This document shows, in pieces, positions 1 to 7,979 of a DNA stretch of 36,713 nt. The position numbers were made by a program, and so were the translations under genes. The notes below the pieces were generated by a model. It was not told the DNA's origin and did no database searches. It was given only the letters and a program-made list of their open reading frames with translations. The stretch's first letter is position 1. The number at the start of each line of letters is the position of its first letter. Origin of the DNA: Gloeomargaritaceae cyanobacterium C42_A2020_066 (GTDB taxonomy: Bacteria > Cyanobacteriota > Cyanobacteriia > Gloeomargaritales > Gloeomargaritaceae); assembly GCA_015272465.1 (NCBI GenBank), contig JACYLR010000112.1, positions 1 through 36,713 of the forward strand, in the 5' to 3' direction.

Positions 1-59
1 CGGATCCTCGGCCCAAGGTTTTGTAGGATTGCGGCAAGCCAGACTTTACCCAGTGAGCC

Positions 60-2630
60 ATGACCCTCGTAGGCACTGAGGATTTCTGCGGCGATCTCCT
101 GACCTGGTTGCAGGAGCGCACCCCCTTAGCCAGTCTCCCCAGTCCAGTCCTGGCTGACTTGGCGACCCTTTTGGTGCGGCGTACCTATCCAGCCGGCACG
201 ACCTTGGTGGCCCCTGACCGCCGCCCCGATGCCTTGGCGATTCTGATCCAGGGGAATGTGGAGCGGTTCTATCCCACCCCGGCCGGCCGCTTGGGGGCCA
301 GTAGTTTGCTTCCCGGCTACCTAATTGGTTTTCAGGAACTAGCCTTAGATCGGCCGGCCGCCGTGGTTGTGGAAACCCAATCCCCCACCGAGGTCTGGCA
401 TCTCCCCGCAGCCCCCTTCCGCGCCTGGCTGAGCCGGTATCCCGAAGTCAGTCTGACCCTGGCGCAGCACTTGGCCCAGGAGGTGGTGGAGTTGCGGGGA
501 CAACTGCTGTTTGAGCAGGAACGCCAAGCAGCCCTGCGGCCCTTTGTGGTACCTCGGATCAAGCGCGGCATTGTGGGAACCAGTCGCTATGCCCAGCGGT
601 TGCGGCAGCAGATCAAACAGGCGGCCGGCTGGCCCCAGCCGGTGGTGGTTTTTGGCGAACCGGGTCTCCAGAAGGACAATATCGCCGCCCTGATCCACTT
701 TGGCTCTGTCCACCGTCGTCAACCCCTGATTCAACTCAACTGCGCCACCCTCCAGGCCAGTGGGGCCGATCTGTTCGGCCGGGCCGGGGGGAAACCTGGA
801 CTGTTGGGTTACCTAGGCCAGGGCACTCTGGTGCTCAACAATATCCAAGATCTGGCCCCAGAACTGGTTCCCCGGCTCCAGACCCTGATCCAGACCGGCC
901 GCTATACCCCCGTCGGCCGGCCGGAGGACGCGCCCGGTGCCGATCAACCGATGCAGGCGAGGGTGATCCTGATCGCCGAAACCACCCATCCCCTGACCAC
1001 GGCGATTCCCCAGGTGATCCGGGTGACACCCCTACGCGTGACGCGGGAAGACTTGGCCGCCCAGGTGAAGTACTACCTCAGCCTCTACTGTCAAACCCAC
1101 GGTATTCCCCAGCCCCGCCTCACCCCGGAGGCCCTGCGGCGGCTCCAAAGTTATGACTTTCCTGGCAATTTGACGGAACTGGAAAACCTGGTGGCTCGTG
1201 CCCTGCGCCAGAGCCCCGGTGCCACCGAGTTAGGAGAAGAGGTGTTCTGGCCGGCCGAAGTGCGGGGGCGGCGGTTCCGCGTCAACCTGCTCAACAGCTA
1301 TCCCTGGTTGCGCCAGGTGCTGCGCAGCCCCTGGTGGCCCGACCGGATTAACTATGGTTTCACCCTAACGGTCTTTGCCTTTGTCGTGGCGGTGCTCTTT
1401 CTTGGCCCCCAGACCCGCCAGACCAACTTCGCCCTCAACCTGTTTTGGGCCTGGTGGTGGCCGGTGGTGCTCCTCAGTTTCCCCCTTGTGGGACGGCTCT
1501 GGTGTGCCATCTGTCCCTTCATGATCTACGGTGAACTGGCCCAACGCCTTTCCCTCTGGATCTATCCCCGTGCCCTGGGACGCTGGCCGCGCCAAGTGGC
1601 TGAGCGGTGGGGGGGCTGGTGCCTCTATGGCCTGTTCACCGCCATCCTGCTCTGGGAGGAACTCTGGCACCTGGAGGATACGGCCTACCTGTCCGGTGCG
1701 CTGTTGCTGTTGATTACGGCCGGCGCGGTGGTCGGTTCGCTCCTATTTGAGCGCCGCTTCTGGTGCCGCTACCTCTGTCCAATTGGGGGCATGAATGGCT
1801 TATTCGCGAAGCTGGCAGTGACGGAACTGCGCGCCCAGCAGGGCATCTGTGCTGCCGCCTGCACCACCTATCAGTGCTACAAGGGCGGCCCCAGTTTGGG
1901 TGAAGGCCAAGAAACGGGTGGCTGTCCTCTCTATTCCCATCCTGCCCAACTGGTGGATAACCGGGACTGTGTCCTGTGCATGACCTGCCTGAAAGCCTGT
2001 CCCCACCGCTCTGTAGCCCTCAATCTACGGCCGCCCGCCATTGAGTTGTGGACAACCCACACCCCCCGCGCCTCGGAAGTGGCCCTGTTGCTGCTGCTGT
2101 TGGGGGCCGTGTTCCTCCACCACCTGCCTGAGTTGCAAGCCTGGGCCGGCCGGCCGGCCGTACCCCTGTCCTTTGCCGAACATGCCCTCTGGTCTGTTGT
2201 GGCGCTCCTAGGGCCGGGCTTGATTCCCCTGGGCTGCTATGCCCTCATTCCGGCCGGCCGGGCACTGGTTAACCGCTTGGGACAAACCTGGCCCAAACCC
2301 CGACCCTGGCTGACCCTCGCCTACGGCTACCTCCCCCTCATTTGGGGCGCCAACCTGACCCACTACCTGCCCTTGGGATTAGGGGAGGCCGGCCGGATTG
2401 TTCCTGTCACCTGGACTACCTTTGGCGCAATGAGTCCCGTGGCTTCACCGGTTCTTGTTGCCCACCCAGCGGTGATTGCCTTTCTCCAGGGCACGACTCT
2501 GATAAGTACTACCCTGGCCAGCCTCTGGGTCAGTCAAAATATTGCCCGTCAACCTTTTTGGGCACTCCTGCCCCAACACCTCGGCATTCTGGGGCTGGGC
2601 GTCGGCCTCTGGCGGCTGGTGCTAGGCTGA
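60..2630 (+). CDS. CRP-like sensor / degenerate NtrC AAA+ / membrane polyferredoxin fusion protein
   Basis: 856 residues in three modules. Residues about 20-150 look like a cyclic-nucleotide-binding (CRP/FNR-type) jelly roll. Residues about 165-400 resemble a sigma-54 activator AAA+ domain: the end motif YDFPGNLTELENL (about 365) matches the family's WPGNVRELEN. The Walker A region reads GEPGLQKD instead of GETGTGKE, the Walker B region reads GTLVLNN, and no GAFTGA loop is visible, so ATPase and sigma-54 contact are probably lost. Residues about 430-856 are membrane segments with Cys motifs as in NapH/NosR-type proteins: CAICP (about 481), CRYLCP (about 568), CAAACTTYQC (about 597) and a 4Fe-4S motif CVLCMTCLKACP starting at Cys637. 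No C-terminal helix-turn-helix is seen. It probably senses a ligand or redox state at the membrane and moves electrons through Fe-S clusters; its partners are unknown. Domain calls are firm, function is inference. Confidence 0.85.
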   Translation: MTLVGTEDFCGDLLTWLQERTPLASLPSPVLADLATLLVRRTYPAGTTLVAPDRRPDALAILIQGNVERFYPTPAGRLGASSLLPGYLIGFQELALDRPAAVVVETQSPTEVWHLPAAPFRAWLSRYPEVSLTLAQHLAQEVVELRGQLLFEQERQAALRPFVVPRIKRGIVGTSRYAQRLRQQIKQAAGWPQPVVVFGEPGLQKDNIAALIHFGSVHRRQPLIQLNCATLQASGADLFGRAGGKPGLLGYLGQGTLVLNNIQDLAPELVPRLQTLIQTGRYTPVGRPEDAPGADQPMQARVILIAETTHPLTTAIPQVIRVTPLRVTREDLAAQVKYYLSLYCQTHGIPQPRLTPEALRRLQSYDFPGNLTELENLVARALRQSPGATELGEEVFWPAEVRGRRFRVNLLNSYPWLRQVLRSPWWPDRINYGFTLTVFAFVVAVLFLGPQTRQTNFALNLFWAWWWPVVLLSFPLVGRLWCAICPFMIYGELAQRLSLWIYPRALGRWPRQVAERWGGWCLYGLFTAILLWEELWHLEDTAYLSGALLLLITAGAVVGSLLFERRFWCRYLCPIGGMNGLFAKLAVTELRAQQGICAAACTTYQCYKGGPSLGEGQETGGCPLYSHPAQLVDNRDCVLCMTCLKACPHRSVALNLRPPAIELWTTHTPRASEVALLLLLLGAVFLHHLPELQAWAGRPAVPLSFAEHALWSVVALLGPGLIPLGCYALIPAGRALVNRLGQTWPKPRPWLTLAYGYLPLIWGANLTHYLPLGLGEAGRIVPVTWTTFGAMSPVASPVLVAHPAVIAFLQGTTLISTTLASLWVSQNIARQPFWALLPQHLGILGLGVGLWRLVLG

Positions 2631-2640
2631 TCCCCGCCCG

Positions 2641-2669
2641 TTGTGACACGTCCACCTATCTGGTAAAAT
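2641..2669 (+). promoter_or_regulatory. Sigma70-type promoter of prk
   Basis: TTGTGA (-35, four of six matches) and TAAAAT (-10, five of six matches) are separated by exactly 17 bases. The predicted start near 2676 would give a 5' leader of about 120 nt before prk, and that leader contains one GGCCGGCC at about 2734. Assigned by consensus only. Confidence 0.5.
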
Positions 2670-2799
2670 CGGCTCCTGTTGGTTGGTAACTTCCAATACA
2701 GAGTGCCCAACCTCACTGGGCAATGGCTTGGGCGGCCGGCCGTCCCGGTTTGGTGTATATCTCTAAGTAACGAATCCGACGTGACCTGAGGGAACCTCT

Positions 2800-3810
2800 A
2801 TGACCAGTCAGCCAGACCGTGTGGTCGTCATTGGTGTTGCCGGAGATTCAGGTTGTGGCAAATCCACCTTCCTGCGCCGCCTGACCGATCTGTTCGGATC
2901 GGAACTGATGACCGTCATTTGTCTGGATGACTACCACTCCCTGGATCGCAAACAGCGCAAAGAGCAGGGGGTTACGGCCCTCAACCCCAAGGCCAATAAC
3001 TTCGACCTCATGTATGAGCAGGTCAAGGCCCTGAAGGACGGCAAGTCCGTCGATAAGCCAATTTATAACCACGAAACCGGGATGATCGATCCCCCGGAAC
3101 GTATCCATGCCAACCGGATCGTTGTCATTGAGGGGCTGCATCCGTTCTATGACGAGCGCGTCCGCGAACTCGTGGACTTTGGGGTTTACCTGGACATCAG
3201 CGATGAGGTCAAGATCGCCTGGAAAATCCAGCGGGACATGGCCGAGCGGGGTCACACCTATGATGATGTGCTGCGTTCTATCGAGTCCCGTCGTCCTGAC
3301 TTCAGTGCCTATATCGATCCCCAGAAGCAGCACGCCGATGTGGTGATTCAGGTACTTCCTACCCAACTGATTCCCAACGATACAGAGCGGAAGATTCTGC
3401 GGATTCGGATGATCCAACGGGAAGGCCGGCCGGGCTTCCAGTCTGCCTACCTGTTTGATGAAGGTTCCACCATCGACTGGATTCCCTGTGGTCGCAAGCT
3501 CACCTGCCACTACCCAGGCATTCGCTTGCACTACGGCCCCGATAGCTACTATGGTAACGAGGTTTCGACGCTGGAACTGGACGGCCAGTTCGAGAACTTG
3601 GAGGAGCTGATTTACATTGAGCAGCATCTCAGTAACACCTCCACCCAGTATTACGGTGAGATGACCGAGTTGCTGGCCAAGCACCCCGAATACCCCGGCT
3701 CCAACAATGGGACAGGGCTGTTCCAGGTTTTGGTTGGCCTGAAAATGCGGGCCATGTATGACTACCTAAACGCCAAAGAAGCTCCAGTAGCCGTGGGTGT
3801 AGGTAGCTAA
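2800..3810 (+). CDS. prk: Phosphoribulokinase
   Basis: Phosphorylates ribulose 5-phosphate to ribulose 1,5-bisphosphate, the CO2 acceptor of the Calvin cycle, in the cytosol. The 336-residue length is normal for cyanobacterial Prk. The P-loop GDSGCGKST lies near residue 18 and carries the first regulatory cysteine. The second comes in TVICLDDYHSLDRK, and a C-terminal pair is in IPCGRKLTC. These cysteine pairs are the family's thioredoxin/CP12 redox switch, so light-dependent regulation is expected. The gene stands alone behind its own promoter, with about 500 bp of non-coding DNA after it. Its codon use is even and only one GGCCGGCC lies inside (about 3424), perhaps reflecting strong protein constraint. 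Confidence 0.97.
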   Translation: MTSQPDRVVVIGVAGDSGCGKSTFLRRLTDLFGSELMTVICLDDYHSLDRKQRKEQGVTALNPKANNFDLMYEQVKALKDGKSVDKPIYNHETGMIDPPERIHANRIVVIEGLHPFYDERVRELVDFGVYLDISDEVKIAWKIQRDMAERGHTYDDVLRSIESRRPDFSAYIDPQKQHADVVIQVLPTQLIPNDTERKILRIRMIQREGRPGFQSAYLFDEGSTIDWIPCGRKLTCHYPGIRLHYGPDSYYGNEVSTLELDGQFENLEELIYIEQHLSNTSTQYYGEMTELLAKHPEYPGSNNGTGLFQVLVGLKMRAMYDYLNAKEAPVAVGVGS

Positions 3811-4314
3811 TTCGAGAGTCCAAGCTCATCGCGATTCGGTTTTCTAGTCAATCTACCTATCCAGTTTTTCTCTGTTGAGAGGCCAGAATACCGCCGCAAC
3901 CCGACCTGCTGGATATCTAACCATCTTTAGGGGAATGAGACACTTTTTTCGACTTCATGGGTGTCCCTAATTAGCCTTAGGGCTTGACGGTAGGCCGAAG
4001 GCAGAAAGGACAGGGGCGAGGATGGGTGTCTCATGCTTCACTTAAGTGGCCCTATAAGCATGCGATAAGCCGAGATTCAAAACCTATTGACCCCTATTGT
4101 TAATAGGCTCCTATCAGGACAAGGAAATCGAGGTGTCCTAAATATGAGGTGCTAGAGACCCATTCAAGAATCACCTTCGTGACAGCAGTCCTGGGTTCTC
4201 GCGGATGAGCACGATGATCTGAATCAACTCAAGGGCCGGCCGGCCGATGGTAAGGTAAGGGCCATTGATGCTCCCAGGGCTGCTGCCCTCCGCCTGGAAT
4301 CCACCCACCGAGCC
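3811..4314. other. Non-coding region with short inverted repeats
   Basis: No credible reading frame was found on either strand, and up to about 4200 it is visibly more AT-rich than its surroundings. ATGAGACAC (3935-3943) is mirrored by GTGTCTCAT (4026-4034). ATGGGTGTC occurs twice as a direct repeat (about 3957 and 4022). AGGACA and TGTCCT flank 4117-4139. The words GTGTCCCTAAT (about 3961) and GGTGTCCTAAATAT (about 4133) resemble the end GGTGCCCTAATAT of the MITE-like element near 35370. These may be decayed remnants of mobile elements. A tandem pair of GGCCGGCC lies near 4234. No clear terminator for prk is visible. Confidence 0.4.
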
Positions 4315-5364
4315 TTGAATCTCTCGCCCAACTCCAACCCTGCCCACACCCCAGTGACCCAGCGGCCGGCCGTGGGGCCTTTGTGTCTAGTCATTGCGGC
4401 CTTGGCCTTTGCCGCAGCGACAGCAGTGGCCATGCAACTGACGCAGTTAGGTGAAGCGCATCCGGTAGAGGGCCGCAACCCTATTTCCTTTTGCAATGTC
4501 CTGTTTGTCGGCAACCTCTGCGCCCTGCTGGTGCTCCTGCCCCTCTACCATCAGCCTTGGACGGCCGGCCGCTGGCACAGCCTGACCCGACCCCAGTGGC
4601 TTGCCCTCGGTGCCGTTGCTCTGCTCTCCGGTGCCCTCAGCCCCGCCCTTATCTTTACCGCCTTGGAATACACCGACGCCAATACAGTCCTGATTCTGGG
4701 GCGACTGGGGCCGCCCCTGACCCTGATCCTGGGTGCCCTCTGCTTTCGTCAGACCCTTGGGGTTTGGACTTGCCTGGGCGCGGCCTTGGCCTTTGGAGGA
4801 GGGCTGGTGGCCCTGGCATTCCATTCACCTGACCCAGCTCCGGTGATGGTGATGGGAGGCGTGGGCCTGGGACAAGGGCCAGTGCTCGTTCTATTGGGTA
4901 CCCTGAGTGGGGTTTTGGGTGGGCTATTGAGTCGAGCCTTCCTGGTGGCGCTCCCCCTGGGAATACCGCTGCTGGTGCGGCACGGGGCGGGTACAGTCAT
5001 CTTCTTCGGGATTGCCAGCGTGGTGTTTGGGCCACACCATTTCCAGGATGCCTTTAGCCCAGTTCTTTGGCAGTGGATGCTGATTTATGGGGGTGGCATC
5101 ATTGCCTTGGGGCAAGTTTGTCTGGCAGTCGGGATGCGTCTGACACCGCTGCTGCCCACCCATCTGGTGCAATCGGCCAATCCGTTGTTGGGATTGCTGG
5201 CTAACTTTGTGATTTTGGGGCAGATTCCTACTGCGGCCCAGGGCTGGGGAATGGCCTTGATCCTCACCGGCACCCTGGTCAGTTTGGTGGGTTGGGTCAC
5301 GCATCCTGTCCAGAACCGGGGAATGCGTATGATGGCGGAAGCCGCTGTATTCCGAGGCGTGTAG
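4315..5364 (+). CDS. EamA/DMT-family membrane transporter
   Basis: 349 residues with about ten hydrophobic segments in two halves, the layout of drug/metabolite (EamA) transporters. Segments include the N-terminal GPLCLVIAALAFAAATAV, an early ALLSGALSPALIFTALEYTD and a C-terminal GMALILTGTLVSLVGWV. The substrate cannot be read from sequence; relatives export amino acids, sugars or other metabolites. The start is uncertain. The frame is open upstream to a TGA near 4180 but has no ATG before TTG 4315. TTG is accepted because it leaves a normal cytosolic leader before the first membrane segment; ATG 4432 would cut into that segment. It stands alone on the plus strand ahead of the WD40/kinase pair. 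Confidence 0.8.
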   Translation: MNLSPNSNPAHTPVTQRPAVGPLCLVIAALAFAAATAVAMQLTQLGEAHPVEGRNPISFCNVLFVGNLCALLVLLPLYHQPWTAGRWHSLTRPQWLALGAVALLSGALSPALIFTALEYTDANTVLILGRLGPPLTLILGALCFRQTLGVWTCLGAALAFGGGLVALAFHSPDPAPVMVMGGVGLGQGPVLVLLGTLSGVLGGLLSRAFLVALPLGIPLLVRHGAGTVIFFGIASVVFGPHHFQDAFSPVLWQWMLIYGGGIIALGQVCLAVGMRLTPLLPTHLVQSANPLLGLLANFVILGQIPTAAQGWGMALILTGTLVSLVGWVTHPVQNRGMRMMAEAAVFRGV

Positions 5365-5434
5365 GTCTGCATGAGGACGACTACCATCGGGAATCAGATG
5401 CGGAGTTGCCCTTCAGGGGTTCAGGAGTCTGACG

Positions 5435-6490
5435 GTGTTTAAGGTCGGCCGGCCGGAGTGGGCCACTTGTGCCCAAGGAGACCTGGGAGATTACGTCACG
5501 GCCTTGGTCTGGTCACCCCAGGGCGACGCCCTAGCTGCCATCTCCGGCGTTGGGCACTTGCAACTTTGGTCACCCCCAAACGGCTGGCGAACCCTGCGGC
5601 CGGCCGATGGATTTTCCCTCGATGCAGTGGGGTTTGCCCCCACGGGGCAGGTGCTGGCCACCGCGGGTCAGGCCGGCCGGGTGGAGATTTGGGATTTGGC
5701 CCAAGGAAAACCCTGGGTGATCGAGCATTCGGGACAGTGGATCGACCGCCTGGCCTGGCATCCCACCCACCCCCAACTGGCCTTCAACCTGGGTACCCAC
5801 GTTCAGATTTGGGACACGGCCGGCCGGCAACTGGAGGCCACCCTACCCCTGGAAGGGGGCGCAGCCAGCGGACTCATCTGGCATCCCCAGGGCAGCCATT
5901 TGGCTGTTGGGACAGGGGCCGGTGTGCTGATCTGGCCGGCCGGGGCCTGGGAGGAAGACCCCCACCGCTTGGCCACCCCTGCAGCGGTACTCAATCTGGC
6001 CTGGTCACCCAGTGGGCAGTACCTGGCGGCCGGCCTGCTGGATCGTTCCCTGCGGGTCTGGCCCCAGGATCTGAACGACCCCTGGGCAATGACAGGTTTT
6101 CCGGCCAAGATTCGCCACCTGCTCTGGTCTGAGGCCCTAGGCGGAGGGACGCCGCGCCTGGCTTCCACCAGTGCCGATGGTCTGGTGGTCTGGAGTCGCC
6201 ACCGGCGCGAGGCGGAGGGTTGGCAAAGTCATGTGCTCCAAGGGCATACGGATACGGTGCAGGCCCTGGGGTTTCAGCCTGGGACGCTGATGCTGGCCAC
6301 GGCCGGCCGGGAGGGACGGCTCTGTATGTGGTCTGATAGCTACCGGCGGGTGCAGACCCTAGAACAGGATCAGCCCTTGACGACCTTGGCCTGGCAGCCC
6401 CAGGGCAAGCTGCTTGCGGCCGGCACCGAAACCGGTATAGTCCTGCTCTGGCAACCCAGTCAGCGGGGGCGGGGCTTCGGCCGGCCCTAG
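5435..6490 (+). CDS. WD40-repeat protein
   Basis: 351 residues almost entirely made of about eight WD40 repeats, each about 43 residues and ending in a strand with Trp: LQLW, VEIW, VQIW, VLIW, LRVW, LVVW, LCMW and VLLW. This predicts a seven- or eight-bladed beta-propeller, normally a protein-protein scaffold without catalysis. No signal peptide or membrane segment is seen, so it should be cytosolic. The start is GTG 5435, chosen because AGGAG lies 7 bases upstream. The gene ends 42 bp before the kinase-DEP gene on the same strand, which suggests an operon and a functional link, for example as scaffold or substrate of that kinase (inference). The gene is dense in GGCCGGCC: about eight copies in 1.06 kb. 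Confidence 0.88.
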   Translation: MFKVGRPEWATCAQGDLGDYVTALVWSPQGDALAAISGVGHLQLWSPPNGWRTLRPADGFSLDAVGFAPTGQVLATAGQAGRVEIWDLAQGKPWVIEHSGQWIDRLAWHPTHPQLAFNLGTHVQIWDTAGRQLEATLPLEGGAASGLIWHPQGSHLAVGTGAGVLIWPAGAWEEDPHRLATPAAVLNLAWSPSGQYLAAGLLDRSLRVWPQDLNDPWAMTGFPAKIRHLLWSEALGGGTPRLASTSADGLVVWSRHRREAEGWQSHVLQGHTDTVQALGFQPGTLMLATAGREGRLCMWSDSYRRVQTLEQDQPLTTLAWQPQGKLLAAGTETGIVLLWQPSQRGRGFGRP

Positions 6491-6532
6491 TCCAAGACTT
6501 CAGTTGTGCGAGTTCTGTCCTGATTATCTGTC

Positions 6533-7897
6533 ATGGAATGCCATTGCACCCGCACCACCTGCCCGGCTCCGGGGATTTTGGTGCCCGATTTACCTCAGGC
6601 CCAACTCACCGAGCAGGTCTGCCCCACCTGTGGCATGCCCCTCTGCCTGGCCGGCCGGTACTGGCCCGTGCGGCTGCTGGCCGAAGGCGGATTTGGCGAT
6701 ACCTACCTGGCCCGCGACCTGCTCACCCCGTCACGGCGCTCATGTGTTGTCAAGCGGCTGCACACGGGGCGCTTCACTCCAGGCGAACAACTGGCCAAGG
6801 CTCAGGATCTCTTCTACCAAGAAGCCGAGGTGCTAGAGATTCTCGGTACCCATCCCCAGATTCCCTACCTCCACGCTTTCTTCACCCTGACGCCGCCGGT
6901 CTTCAACGCCGAGCCTGAGGTCGAGTACTTCTACTTAGTCGAGGAGTTTATTCCGGGTCAGGACTTACTCAGCGAACTGCAAGCCCGCGGCCCCTTTTCC
7001 GAGGGCTGCATTCTCGACATCCTCGATAGCTTGTTGCCCATCCTCAGTTTCATTCACGACCAGGGCATCATTCACCGGGACCTCAAGCCCGCCAATATCA
7101 TTCGCCATGAGGATGGCACCCTCTATCTAGTCGATTTTGGGGTCGTGCGGAAAACCTACAGTGCCCTGTCTCGCCAGTCCACCATTGTCGGCAGTCCCGC
7201 CTTTGCGCCGCCCGAACAGCAGTACGGCACCCAAGTTGTCCCCGCCTCAGACCTCTACGCCCTAGGGGTGACCTGCATTACCCTGTTGACCGGCTACGAC
7301 CCCACGAACCTCTACGATGCTGGGGAGCAACGCTGGCATTGGCGGCCCCTCACCCAAATCAGTCCGGGCTTTGCGGATATCCTCGATAAGCTGCTCCAAC
7401 CGCGCATCTCCGAGCGCTACAGCACGGCCCAAGCTGTCCAGGCGGATCTGCGAACTGGGCAACCCGACAAGCCCGTGCCTGATCGGATCGCCCGGCTGAT
7501 CACCCCCGATCTAATAACCCGGCTGCGCGGCCCCCAGGGCTTCGGCATTCGCGATCGGCGCTACCTGCTCAAGGTCTATCCCCGTACTTTTGTGGGGTCA
7601 GAGGCGACGACCTGGATGGTACGCAACCTGGGGCTAGATCGGATTGAGGCCGTGACCTTAGGCCAGGCGCTGTTGACCCGCGGCCTGATTCACCATGTGG
7701 TCGATGCTCACTCCTTCCGGGATGGCTTTTACTTCTATCGGTTTTATGCGGATGAGTCGGAGACAGATGTGGCCCCGCAGTCAGTTATCCATTCGGCGTT
7801 GCGGGGGCTTTCCGGTTCCTTGACCCCCCGGCCCCAGAAGCGACGGGATGGGAATGGCTCCACAGAATTGAGTTCTGATCCTCCAACTGCGCCCTAG
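6533..7897 (+). CDS. Serine/threonine protein kinase with C-terminal DEP domain
   Basis: 454 residues. The N-terminus has Cys pairs (CHC, CPTCGMPLC) like the zinc-ribbon leader common on cyanobacterial kinases. A Hanks-type kinase domain runs from about 42 to 310. It has a Gly loop AEGGFGDTYLA, the lysine in CVVKRL, catalytic HRDLKPANI (about 181), DFGVVRK (about 200) and an APE-like FAPPEQ after a Ser/Thr-rich activation loop. All key catalytic residues are present, so it should be active. Residues about 330-406 match a DEP domain: RYLLKVYPRTFVGSEATTWM followed by LLTRGLIHHV and FYFYRF. DEP domains target eukaryotic signalling proteins to membranes or receptors and are uncommon on bacterial kinases. 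No transmembrane segment is present. It lies 42 bp behind the WD40 gene and is likely co-transcribed with it. Confidence 0.92.
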   Translation: MECHCTRTTCPAPGILVPDLPQAQLTEQVCPTCGMPLCLAGRYWPVRLLAEGGFGDTYLARDLLTPSRRSCVVKRLHTGRFTPGEQLAKAQDLFYQEAEVLEILGTHPQIPYLHAFFTLTPPVFNAEPEVEYFYLVEEFIPGQDLLSELQARGPFSEGCILDILDSLLPILSFIHDQGIIHRDLKPANIIRHEDGTLYLVDFGVVRKTYSALSRQSTIVGSPAFAPPEQQYGTQVVPASDLYALGVTCITLLTGYDPTNLYDAGEQRWHWRPLTQISPGFADILDKLLQPRISERYSTAQAVQADLRTGQPDKPVPDRIARLITPDLITRLRGPQGFGIRDRRYLLKVYPRTFVGSEATTWMVRNLGLDRIEAVTLGQALLTRGLIHHVVDAHSFRDGFYFYRFYADESETDVAPQSVIHSALRGLSGSLTPRPQKRRDGNGSTELSSDPPTAP

Positions 7898-7979
7898 GAC
7901 AAACCATTCACCGCCAGCGTGAACCCGGCCGGCCGATTTCCTGTCTTTAGCTCTGACCGGCTCAAAGCCACGGGGAAGT

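Noticed and set aside
2848-3684. 278-residue minus-strand ORF opposite prk
   Set aside because: Complete shadow of the conserved prk gene; no family motif, and composition follows from the sense strand.
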